Below, piece after piece: positions 20,213-27,602 of a stretch of 64,000 nucleotides of DNA. This DNA comes from Stenotrophomonas sp. Ste86 (GTDB lineage: Bacteria; Pseudomonadota; Gammaproteobacteria; Xanthomonadales; Xanthomonadaceae): assembly GCF_024519465.1 (NCBI RefSeq), contig NZ_JALJRW010000016.1:1-64000 (forward strand). Direction: 5' to 3'. The notes beneath the pieces are model-generated. The model ran no database searches, had not been told where the DNA came from, and saw only the letters and a program-made list of their open reading frames with translations. Position numbers and translations under genes: made by a program. The stretch's first letter is position 1; each line of letters begins with the position of its first letter.

Positions 20213-20962
20213 TCATCGACGGACCGCCGCGTATCCGCCGCTACTGAACACTTGCGACGAGAACGCGGCTGGGCCGGTAGCATGACCCATCGTGTCCAGG
20301 TCAAACGCCATGGCCACCAGCGCCGCAACGGCCAGCACGGTCAGTGCGGACAGCAGACCGCGCAGCATTGCCAGATGAATCCGCGGCCGGTTCACGTGGC
20401 GGCGATCGGTCAATGCCCGCCACAGGGAAATCTGCGCCGGGTCAAGCGGCGGTAATCGACTGAGGGCTGAAGTGAGCTCAAGCATGTGCAGGGTGTCGCG
20501 CATGTCGGCTACGCGTCGGGGGAGCAGCGCATCCCACAGCGACCGCAATGGCCGCGAGGGGCCGGTCAGCCGCCTAATGCGCGCGCGCGCTTCAGGCAGC
20601 GTCACCGGCGCCTCCTGGCGATGCAGGAAATGGGTCAGTGCCACCTCGTTGTGGGGTTGCACCAGCCACAGCCTATGGAAATCTCGGCGATAGGCATCCC
20701 TGTCGTAGGCCTCGCGGATGTTGTCCATGTCGAACCAGGCGAAGTGGTCGGCAAGCAGCTCGAAGTTCTCTCCGCGGAACGGTGTATACGGTGTCATCAG
20801 GTGCGCCCATACCGCCACGCCGATCGTGCATGTGTCGTGCATCGAGCGCAGTTCCGGACATTGCTGCAGCCACCGCTCGAAGCAGTCCGGTTCAGCCCGG
20901 CTGCCTTCGTCGACGATCCATTGCGCGACGGCAGCGGAATCCTTCTGCATGTCCGACATCAT
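20213..20962 (-). CDS. J-less paralogue of the adjacent HscC-linked membrane protein
   Basis: A 249-residue protein of unknown function. Residues about 10-215 align by eye with about 165-375 of the next gene upstream, sharing EP-FERWLQ-PEL, NFELL, FHRLW-VQP-N-AL--FLHR, and MRDTL blocks. The J-like N-terminus and the later membrane helices are missing; only one hydrophobic segment remains near 205-225, followed by a short tail. The start at 20962 follows GGGAGGG. It is the third gene after hscC, 79 bases past its paralogue. It looks like a duplicated and shortened copy; a partner or decoy role would be inference. Confidence 0.72.
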   Translation of the reverse strand: MMSDMQKDSAAVAQWIVDEGSRAEPDCFERWLQQCPELRSMHDTCTIGVAVWAHLMTPYTPFRGENFELLADHFAWFDMDNIREAYDRDAYRRDFHRLWLVQPHNEVALTHFLHRQEAPVTLPEARARIRRLTGPSRPLRSLWDALLPRRVADMRDTLHMLELTSALSRLPPLDPAQISLWRALTDRRHVNRPRIHLAMLRGLLSALTVLAVAALVAMAFDLDTMGHATGPAAFSSQVFSSGGYAAVRR

Positions 20963-21041
20963 CGACCCTCCCAGGGCCGGCCCTGGTTCAGCGCGCGCGC
21001 GGCGCCCGGACGCGCCGGCCCGGGGCGAGCTGCGCGGCGCC

Positions 21042-22610
21042 TCATCGATGCACGACCTTGGTCATCGCATCCACCGTCCAGGCCAGCAGTGCGCCGGCCA
21101 CGGCGATCTCGCCGAACATCAGCGCCAGTCCACCCAGTTTCAGGAACGGCCAGATCCCGAGCAGCAGCCAGCCGTTGAACTGGAAGACGTAGCCGGCGCG
21201 ATGCCACCAGCGCCGGATCGACAGGCCCAGCGTCAGCCACGCCAGCGCACTGCCGGCAACGCGGGCGTCGGCGACGTGGATCACCAGCAGCGCCGTAATC
21301 GCCAGCAGCGGGATCAGCCACAGCTTCAGGTGCGGCCAGCGCACGGCGGGGTCCTCGTCGGCAATCTGCCACTGCGCGATGGCGCGCAGCGCCGGCAACA
21401 CCGCACCCAACGCCAGCACCGCGGCCGCGGCGACCAAGCCGATCTGCACGAACTCGGCCATGCCCAACGGCGGGATGAAGCCGCCGCTGCGACGGGTAGG
21501 GGTCAGGTTGACGAGCATGCCCAGCAGCGGCACGACGGCCATGACGATCACGGCCAACAGGGCACTGCGCAGGAGTGCGACCTGCATGCGGACCCACCCC
21601 AGCGTGCTGCGATCGGCAAGGGCCAGCCAGAAGGCGACCTGCTCGCGCCTTAGCGGCGGCGGCGCGTCGCTGGCATCGTGGATGTCCAGGCGGGCGAGGG
21701 TGTCACGCATTGCGCTCACCCGTTCCGGCCAGCAGGCGCTCCACAGCGACTGCCACCGCGCCCACGGACGCGTCAGGCGATCCAGGCGGATGCGGGCTTT
21801 TTCCGGGTCCAGCGGTACGCCATCGCGATGCAGGAACCGCCCCAGCGCAGCGTGGTTGCGCGGCTGCAATACCCACAGACGATGCAGGCGCAGCCGACAC
21901 GCGTCTGCATCGTAGGGGTCCAGTCCGCTGCCCACCTCGTTCCAGCAGAAACACTGCGAGAGCAGCTCGAAATTGCCGATGTGGATCGGCACTTCCCTGG
22001 ACAGCAGCGCGGCCAGCACGGCGTCGCCGATCAGCGGCTTGTCGCGCAGCGACCACAGTTCCGGACGCAGCTGCAGCCAGCGCTCGAACGCGGGTGGCTC
22101 GGACTGTTGGGCCTCGTTGATGATCCGCCGCGCGACGACGTCGGGATTAACCGGCGGGGCCGCTGGCTGTGGGAGCGGAACCGGTACCCGCTCCGGTGCG
22201 GAAGGATCCGCATGGGCGGCAGGAAGGTAGGTGGTGTCACCATCGTCCAGGGTGAGCACCGGGTCGTGTGCTCCCGGTGCGTCAGCCGCGGCCATGACTT
22301 CCTCGACCGGCGCCGGCGTGGTCTCGGGTTCGGCGGCGCTCGCCATCGCCTGGTCCCGCTGCAGCCCCTGCGCGATGTCGGCGACCGGCACCGGCGACAG
22401 GTCGTGCCCGCCTTCGTCGTCTTCCTGATCCTGCCACTGCGCACGGTACTGCGCCCAGCTCAGCGCGGCCTGGTAGGCCTCGTGCAACTGCTGGAAGCCC
22501 ACCGGGTCGTCATCCGGCCGCGTGGTGCGCAGACGCTTGGCGTAGGCGCGTTTCACCGCGCGCTCGTCGGCGTCCTCGGCCAGGTCGAGGGCCGCGTGGC
22601 CCCAGCTCAT
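21042..22610 (-). CDS. membrane J-domain-like co-chaperone, HscC partner
   Basis: A 522-residue protein. The first roughly 55 residues form a J-like domain (AVKRAYAKRLR, then RPDDDPVGFQQLHEAYQAAL). The HPD motif reads Arg31-Pro-Asp, so the key His is replaced. A low-complexity acidic and Pro-rich linker (about 60-160) leads to a conserved region (165-320) shared with the downstream paralogue. Several hydrophobic segments fill the C-terminal third. The start overlaps the hscC stop in ATGA. In E. coli, hscC is also next to genes for J-like membrane proteins (djlB, djlC), supporting the same pairing here. Client proteins are unknown. Confidence 0.8.
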   Translation of the reverse strand: MSWGHAALDLAEDADERAVKRAYAKRLRTTRPDDDPVGFQQLHEAYQAALSWAQYRAQWQDQEDDEGGHDLSPVPVADIAQGLQRDQAMASAAEPETTPAPVEEVMAAADAPGAHDPVLTLDDGDTTYLPAAHADPSAPERVPVPLPQPAAPPVNPDVVARRIINEAQQSEPPAFERWLQLRPELWSLRDKPLIGDAVLAALLSREVPIHIGNFELLSQCFCWNEVGSGLDPYDADACRLRLHRLWVLQPRNHAALGRFLHRDGVPLDPEKARIRLDRLTRPWARWQSLWSACWPERVSAMRDTLARLDIHDASDAPPPLRREQVAFWLALADRSTLGWVRMQVALLRSALLAVIVMAVVPLLGMLVNLTPTRRSGGFIPPLGMAEFVQIGLVAAAAVLALGAVLPALRAIAQWQIADEDPAVRWPHLKLWLIPLLAITALLVIHVADARVAGSALAWLTLGLSIRRWWHRAGYVFQFNGWLLLGIWPFLKLGGLALMFGEIAVAGALLAWTVDAMTKVVHR

Positions 22611-24295
22611 GCGTCGCGTTCCAGTGCGTCCATGGCCGCAGACAGCTCACCGCGGTGCTGGTCGATGCGCTTGATGTCCTGGCTGTCCAGCGCATGCCGG
22701 AACTGCTCCAGCCACGACTGCAGCAGGTCGCGCTGGTCGAGGTATTCCTCGTACAGGCGCTCGGCGCGCGCCACGGTTGCCAGGTTCTGCTGCTGGTCGC
22801 GCGGATGGATCTTCAGGTCCTGCAGGGCCAGCAGGCGGTCACGGATGTCCTGCGCGGAGAGCAGACCCGGGTTCTGTTCCAGGATCAGCTCGTGGCGGGT
22901 GCCGGTCGCGTCCTGGGTGACTTCCACCTGCAGCAGGCCATTGACGTCGTAGGTGAAGCGGGTGGTGACGGCTTTTTCGGCGGCCGTGCCCAGCCGCGGC
23001 AACGGCACCCGCAACTCACCCAGTTTGATGTTCTTGTCCACCGTGGGGCTCTCGCCCTGGTAGATGTCGATCACCACTTCGCGCTGGTCGTCGCGGACCG
23101 GGAAGAAGCGGTCCTCGCGGCTGACCGGCACCACGCTGTTGCGCTGGATGATCGGGTGGAAATAGCCGCTGCGTTCGCTGCCATCGGGCCCACGTCGCGA
23201 GACCTGGGTGCCCAGCGTGTACGGGCACACATCGGTGAGCACGATCTCCTGCAGGCTCTGGTCGCGACTCTTGAGGCCGGCGGCCACCGTGGCGCCCAGC
23301 GCGATGGCCTGGTCGGGGTGGATGTGGCGCAACGGCAGGCGGCCGAACATGCGCGTGACCAGGCGGCTGATCATCGGCATGCGCACCGCGCCACCGACCA
23401 GCACGATGTCATCCAGCGCTTCAGGCTTGAGCCGGGCGTCGCGGATGGCGCGCTCGATCGGCGCACGCATGCGTTGCAGCAGCGGCTCGCACAGTTGGGC
23501 GTAGCGGGCTTCGTCGAGCTGCCAGGACAGCTGCCGGCTGCCCAGCGCGATCTCCAGGCGACCGTCGCCCTGCTGGCTCAGTTCGCGCTTGAACAGCTCC
23601 AGCCGGCGCAGCAGCTGCGCCTGCTCGGCGCTGGACAGGCTGGCCGGATCCAGACCGTTCTCGGCGTGGAAGGCCTGGGCCAGCACCTGCAGGAAATCCT
23701 CGCCGCCGAGGAAGTTGTCGCCGGCGCTGGCGTGGACCTCGATCACCCCGTCGAACAGCTCCAGGATCGATACGTCGAAGGTGCCGCCGCCCAGGTCCAA
23801 CACCAGCACCCGGCCTTCCTCGTCACGCTGCTGCAGGCCGTAGGCCAGCGCTGCGGCAGTGGGCTCGTTGATCAGCCGTTCCACGCGGATGCCGGCCAGC
23901 TCGCCGGCCGCGCGCGTGGCCTTGCGCTGGGCATCGGAGAAGTAGGCCGGCACGCTGATCACCGCCTCTTCCACCGGGTGCCCGAGCGCGGCCTCGGCAT
24001 CGGCCAGCAGCGAGCGCAGCACCAGCGCGGACAGTTCTTCGGGACGGAACGTGCGGCTGCCGAGGCGCACTTCGCGATCGCTGCCCATCCAGCGCTTGAA
24101 GTTGGCCACGCTGTGCTGCGGGTGGCTGACCAGGCGGTCGCGGGCCGGCTGCCCGACCAGCACCGCGTCGTCGGCCAGGCTGACCACCGAAGGGGTGAGC
24201 AGTTCGCCATGCGCGTTGGGGAACAGCCGGGGGCCTTCCGTGGAATGGACACCGATGAGGGAATGGGTGGTGCCCAGGTCGATACCGACGATCAT
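22607..24295 (-). CDS. hscC: Hsp70-family chaperone HscC
   Basis: A 562-residue short Hsp70. The ATPase domain has IVGIDLGTTHSL, VISVPAYFSDAQRKATRAAG, INEPTAAALAYGL and DLGGGTFDVSILE. A shortened substrate-binding domain and a helical end follow, without a DnaK-like EEVD tail. The length matches HscC (about 560) rather than DnaK (about 640). It leads an operon with the J-like membrane protein and its paralogue. A plausible sigma-70 promoter lies about 30 bases upstream. The reading frame stays open far upstream, but the family N-terminus fixes the start at 24295. Confidence 0.92.
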   Translation of the reverse strand: MIVGIDLGTTHSLIGVHSTEGPRLFPNAHGELLTPSVVSLADDAVLVGQPARDRLVSHPQHSVANFKRWMGSDREVRLGSRTFRPEELSALVLRSLLADAEAALGHPVEEAVISVPAYFSDAQRKATRAAGELAGIRVERLINEPTAAALAYGLQQRDEEGRVLVLDLGGGTFDVSILELFDGVIEVHASAGDNFLGGEDFLQVLAQAFHAENGLDPASLSSAEQAQLLRRLELFKRELSQQGDGRLEIALGSRQLSWQLDEARYAQLCEPLLQRMRAPIERAIRDARLKPEALDDIVLVGGAVRMPMISRLVTRMFGRLPLRHIHPDQAIALGATVAAGLKSRDQSLQEIVLTDVCPYTLGTQVSRRGPDGSERSGYFHPIIQRNSVVPVSREDRFFPVRDDQREVVIDIYQGESPTVDKNIKLGELRVPLPRLGTAAEKAVTTRFTYDVNGLLQVEVTQDATGTRHELILEQNPGLLSAQDIRDRLLALQDLKIHPRDQQQNLATVARAERLYEEYLDQRDLLQSWLEQFRHALDSQDIKRIDQHRGELSAAMDALERDA

Positions 24296-24325
24296 CTGCG
24301 GACGTCCGTTGTGCAGAAAAACGCG

Positions 24326-24354
24326 ATTGTAGGAGCGTCGCGCACCCCTGACCA
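24326..24354 (-). promoter_or_regulatory. candidate sigma-70 promoter of hscC
   Basis: On the minus strand TGGTCA (plus 24349-24354) and TACAAT (plus 24326-24331) are 17 bases apart. The expected leader is about 24 bases. It lies in the 126-base gap divergent from the S46 peptidase. Confidence 0.5.
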
Positions 24355-24421
24355 TCGGGCGTTGCCCCACAGCGTCCCCGAGGCTAAGGTTCCCGACTGT
24401 TCTGACGTACCGGATGTGCCC

Positions 24422-26569
24422 ATGTCGCCACGTAAAGCCCTGCCCACCGCCCTGGCCCTCGGCCTCACCCTCGCCGCCGGCGCCCACGCCGATGAAGGCA
24501 TGTGGATGCCGACCCAGCTGCCGGAACTGGCCAAACCGCTCAAGGCGGCCGGCTTCAAGGGCGACCCGGCCGACCTGGCCAACGTCACCGCGCCGCCGCT
24601 GAGCGCGGTGGTACGGGCTGGTGGCGGTACCGGCTCGTTCGTGTCCGGCGACGGGCTGCTGCTGACCAACCACCATGTCGCGATGGGTGTGATCCAGTAC
24701 AACAGCTCGCCCGAGCACGACCTGATCAACGACGGCTTCATCGCCCAGGGCCGCAGCGATGAGCGCGCGGCCAACCCGGACTTCCGCGTGCTGGTCACCA
24801 CCGGCTTTGACAAGGTCACCGATCAAGTGCTGGCCGGTGCGCGCGGCAAGACCGGCCGTGCCTATTTCGATGCGGTCGACCGCGCCAGCAAGCAGCTGGT
24901 GGCCGAGTGCGAGAAGGAGGGCAACGTGCGCTGCAGCGTGGCCGACATGTACTACGGCACCGATTTCTACCGCATCCGCCAGCTGGAACTGAGCGATGTG
25001 CGGCTGGTGTACGCGCCGCCGCGCGCGATCGGCAACTACGGCGATGAGATCGACAACTTCATGTGGCCGCGCCACACCGGCGATTTCACCCTGCTGCGCG
25101 CGTATGTCGGCAAGGACGGCAAGCCGGCGCCGTACAGCCCGGACAACGTGCCGTACCAGCCGCCGGCACACCTGAAGATGGCCATCGATGGGCCCAGGAC
25201 CGGTGACTACGCGATGCTGGCCGGCTACCCCGGCATCACCTACCGCCATCGCACCGCCGCCGAATTCGCCGGGCAGATCGATGCGGTGCTGCCGCGGCGG
25301 GTGGCGGTGTTCCAGCAGATGATCGACACCATCGAGGCGGCCAGCGCCAAGGATGCACAGGCGCGCACGCGTTATGCCTCGCAACTGCAGTCACTGAAGA
25401 ACAACCGCAAGCGTGCCGCCGGCGAGCTGGAGGGCCTGCTGCGCAGCGAAGCCAAGGCCCAGCGCGACAGCGACGAAGCGGCGATGCTCAAGGCCACCGA
25501 TGCCAGGTACCAAGGCGACATCCAGGCCCTGCTGGGGTCGTTGTCGCAGGGCGCATCGGTGGGCGAACGCGACCTGCTGCTGGACCTGCTGTCGGCGCAG
25601 AGCCAGCTGCTGCGTTCGGCGCTCATGCTTGAGCGGCTGCGCATCGAGTCGGCCAAGCCCGACGCCGAGCGCGAGAGCGGCTACCAGCAGCGCGATCTGG
25701 CGCTGATTGAAGGCACCTTGAAGCAGGTCCAGCGCCGCTACGCGCCGGCAGTGGAGAAGGCGTTGCTGACCACCCTGCTGACCCGCTACCAGCAGCTGCC
25801 CGACGCGCAGCGCGTGCCCGAGTACGACGCCGCCTTTGGCCGTACCCCGGCCACGCTGGCCAAGGCGCTGGACAGCCTGTACGCCGGCACCCGCCTGGGC
25901 GATGAGTCCGAGCGTCTGTCGCGCCTGGCCGCGGCACGGGACGGCAAGCCGTTGGCCCGCGATCCGCTGATCGACCTGGCCGGGCCGCTGGTGGCCGCGC
26001 AGTTGCGCCTGGACGATGAGAGCAAGACCCGCGCCGGCGAGCAGCTGCGCCTGCGCCCGGCCTACATGCAGGCGCTGTTCGCGTGGCGGGCCAAGCAGGG
26101 CCGCGCGGTGTACCCCGATGCCAACCGCACCCTGCGCATCAGCTACGGCAAGGTCGAGGCGCTGTCGCCGCGCGATGCGGTGCATTTCGACCCGGTCACC
26201 ACCGTGGCCGGGATCGTCGAGAAGAACACCAACGCCTACCCGTTCGATGCCCCCAAGCCGCTGCTGGCGGCTATCGCCAAGGGCGATTTCGGCTCCACCG
26301 CCGACCCGGTGCTGAAGACCCAGACGGTCAACTTCCTGACCAACCTGGACACCACCGGCGGCAACTCCGGCTCGCCGGTGCTCAATGCCAAGGGCGAGCT
26401 GATCGGGCTGAACTTCGACAGCAACTGGGAGTCGGTCAGCGCCAGCTGGTGGTTCGACCCGCGCTACAAGCGTGCCGTGCACGTGGACATGCGCTATCTG
26501 CGCTGGCTGCTGGCCAAGGTCTACCCGGCGCCCGACCTGCTGAAGGAAATGGGCGTTCCGGCCGAATGA
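24422..26569 (+). CDS. S46 family dipeptidyl-peptidase (DPP7/DPP11-like)
   Basis: A 715-residue secreted serine exopeptidase that removes dipeptides from N-termini. A signal peptide (cleavage after AHA, residue 23) is followed by a chymotrypsin-like fold interrupted by a helical region (about 280-560). Likely triad: His85 in LLTNHHVA, Asp211 in DEIDNFMWPRHTGDF, Ser649 in TGGNSGSPV. The position 18 residues after Ser649, which sets P1 preference (Gly in DPP7, Arg in acid-specific DPP11), is Ser667. This argues against the Arg-dependent DPP11 type, but the specificity is unproven. It is monocistronic, divergent from hscC. Confidence 0.92.
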   Translation: MSPRKALPTALALGLTLAAGAHADEGMWMPTQLPELAKPLKAAGFKGDPADLANVTAPPLSAVVRAGGGTGSFVSGDGLLLTNHHVAMGVIQYNSSPEHDLINDGFIAQGRSDERAANPDFRVLVTTGFDKVTDQVLAGARGKTGRAYFDAVDRASKQLVAECEKEGNVRCSVADMYYGTDFYRIRQLELSDVRLVYAPPRAIGNYGDEIDNFMWPRHTGDFTLLRAYVGKDGKPAPYSPDNVPYQPPAHLKMAIDGPRTGDYAMLAGYPGITYRHRTAAEFAGQIDAVLPRRVAVFQQMIDTIEAASAKDAQARTRYASQLQSLKNNRKRAAGELEGLLRSEAKAQRDSDEAAMLKATDARYQGDIQALLGSLSQGASVGERDLLLDLLSAQSQLLRSALMLERLRIESAKPDAERESGYQQRDLALIEGTLKQVQRRYAPAVEKALLTTLLTRYQQLPDAQRVPEYDAAFGRTPATLAKALDSLYAGTRLGDESERLSRLAAARDGKPLARDPLIDLAGPLVAAQLRLDDESKTRAGEQLRLRPAYMQALFAWRAKQGRAVYPDANRTLRISYGKVEALSPRDAVHFDPVTTVAGIVEKNTNAYPFDAPKPLLAAIAKGDFGSTADPVLKTQTVNFLTNLDTTGGNSGSPVLNAKGELIGLNFDSNWESVSASWWFDPRYKRAVHVDMRYLRWLLAKVYPAPDLLKEMGVPAE

Positions 26570-26576
26570 GCCGCAG

Positions 26577-26605
26577 GTAGGCCACGACCGCTGGTCGTGG
26601 CCTAC
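26577..26605. repeat. SMAG-type palindrome
   Basis: GTAGGCCACGACC-GCT-GGTCGTGGCCTAC is a perfect inverted repeat with GTAG at both ends. It lies between the S46 peptidase and the response regulator gene and could also slow read-through. Confidence 0.75.
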
Positions 26606-26638
26606 ACTGGGTGCTGGCGCTGGGGAGCGGACACACAC

Positions 26639-27394
26639 GTGGTGGCAATGCAGGACGAGGACGACGGCACGACGCCGGCGGCGACACGGGGAGATCTGCA
26701 CGGGCTCCGGGTCTGGGTGGTCGAGGATGATCCGGAGCTGCTGGCGCTCAGCGTGGACGACCTGCGCTGGCGTGGCGCCGAGGTGACGGGACTGGACAGT
26801 GCCGAGGCGCTGTACCGGGCCTTGGCGGTGAGCCGCTGCGACATCGTGGTGCTCGACGTCGGCCTGCCCGGCGAAGACGGCTATGCGGTGGCCCGGCATC
26901 TGCGCCGGATCGCCGATATCGGCATCGTGATGCTCACCGGGCGTGGCAGCACCCATGAGATGGCGCACGGCCTCTCGCTCGGTGCCGATGTCTACCTGGT
27001 CAAACCGCTGGATGGCGACCTGCTGGCCGCCGCACTCACCAGCCTGCGTCGCCGCTTGCCCACGGCGGCACCGATCGCCCATGCCGCACCTGCCGCCGGT
27101 AGCTGGCGAATGCAGGCCGACGGCTGGGACCTGCGGGCGCCCAACGGCGCGGTATTGGCCATCACCCGGGCCGAGCGTGGCTTCCTGCGCGCACTGATGG
27201 CCGAGCCGGGTCGCCCGATCGAACGCGAAGCCCTGATCGCAGCGGTCACCGATGAGCCTTGGGACTTCGATCCACATCGGCTTGAGGTGCTGGTGCATCG
27301 ACTGCGTGCGCGGGTGCGCGGCGGCATCGGCCTGACCCTGCCGGTGCGCGCGTTGCGCGGGGCCGGCTACCTGTGGACCGACGAGGTGTCCTGA
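26639..27394 (+). CDS. OmpR/PhoB-type response regulator, orphan
   Basis: A 251-residue regulator. The receiver domain has VVEDDPELLALS and phospho-acceptor Asp73 in VVLDVGLPGEDGY, then TGRG and YLVKPLDGD. A winged-helix DNA-binding domain follows (about 165-248, LEVLVHRLRARVRGG and GAGYLWTDE). The GTG at 26639 is preferred because GGGGAG lies 11 bases upstream; GTG 26642 and ATG 26648 are alternatives. No histidine kinase is adjacent. It sits directly before the sigma-54-like site of the surface operon, but has no AAA+ domain, so it would not itself activate sigma-54 polymerase. Confidence 0.87.
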   Translation: MVAMQDEDDGTTPAATRGDLHGLRVWVVEDDPELLALSVDDLRWRGAEVTGLDSAEALYRALAVSRCDIVVLDVGLPGEDGYAVARHLRRIADIGIVMLTGRGSTHEMAHGLSLGADVYLVKPLDGDLLAAALTSLRRRLPTAAPIAHAAPAAGSWRMQADGWDLRAPNGAVLAITRAERGFLRALMAEPGRPIEREALIAAVTDEPWDFDPHRLEVLVHRLRARVRGGIGLTLPVRALRGAGYLWTDEVS

Positions 27395-27442
27395 GCCCGA
27401 CGCATGGGTGCGTGTGAGCAAGTGAGAGCAACCGTGAGGTGC

Positions 27443-27458
27443 TGGCACTGCTTTTGCA
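27443..27458 (+). promoter_or_regulatory. candidate sigma-54 (RpoN) promoter
   Basis: TGGCAC-TGCTT-TTGCA has the -24 GG and -12 GC elements at the required spacing and agrees at all fixed positions with TGGCAC-N5-TTGCW. It is 145 bases before the adhesin start codon, in the only large gap of the operon. No enhancer-binding-protein site was identified. Confidence 0.7.
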
Positions 27459-27483
27459 CGCCGTCCTCACCAGAATCCCTGCC

Positions 27484-27531
27484 GCCTCCGGCCAACCGGC
27501 CGAGGCCGCGCGTCCGTCGTCGACGGCGCGC
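27484..27531 (+). promoter_or_regulatory. two inverted repeats in the adhesin leader
   Basis: GCCTCCGGCC-AAC-CGGCCGAGGC (27484-27506) and GCGCG-T-CCGTCG/CGACGG-CGCGC (27508-27531) lie between the sigma-54-like site and the start codon. They could fold in the leader RNA or bind a regulator. They are GC-rich and may be incidental. Confidence 0.4.
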
Positions 27532-27602
27532 CATGAATGCCAGGGAGGCCGGTCTGCAATCGCGGCTGCGGCCCTGGCTTTGTCGCCAGCAGGGGAACAG
27601 TC

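Noticed and set aside
22607..24295. DnaK identity for the Hsp70 gene
   Set aside because: Too short, lacks the C-terminal lid tail, and is linked to a membrane J-like protein rather than dnaJ or grpE.
22655..24421. In-frame upstream extension of the S46 peptidase through hscC
   Set aside because: It is antisense to hscC. The signal peptide fixes the peptidase start at 24422.
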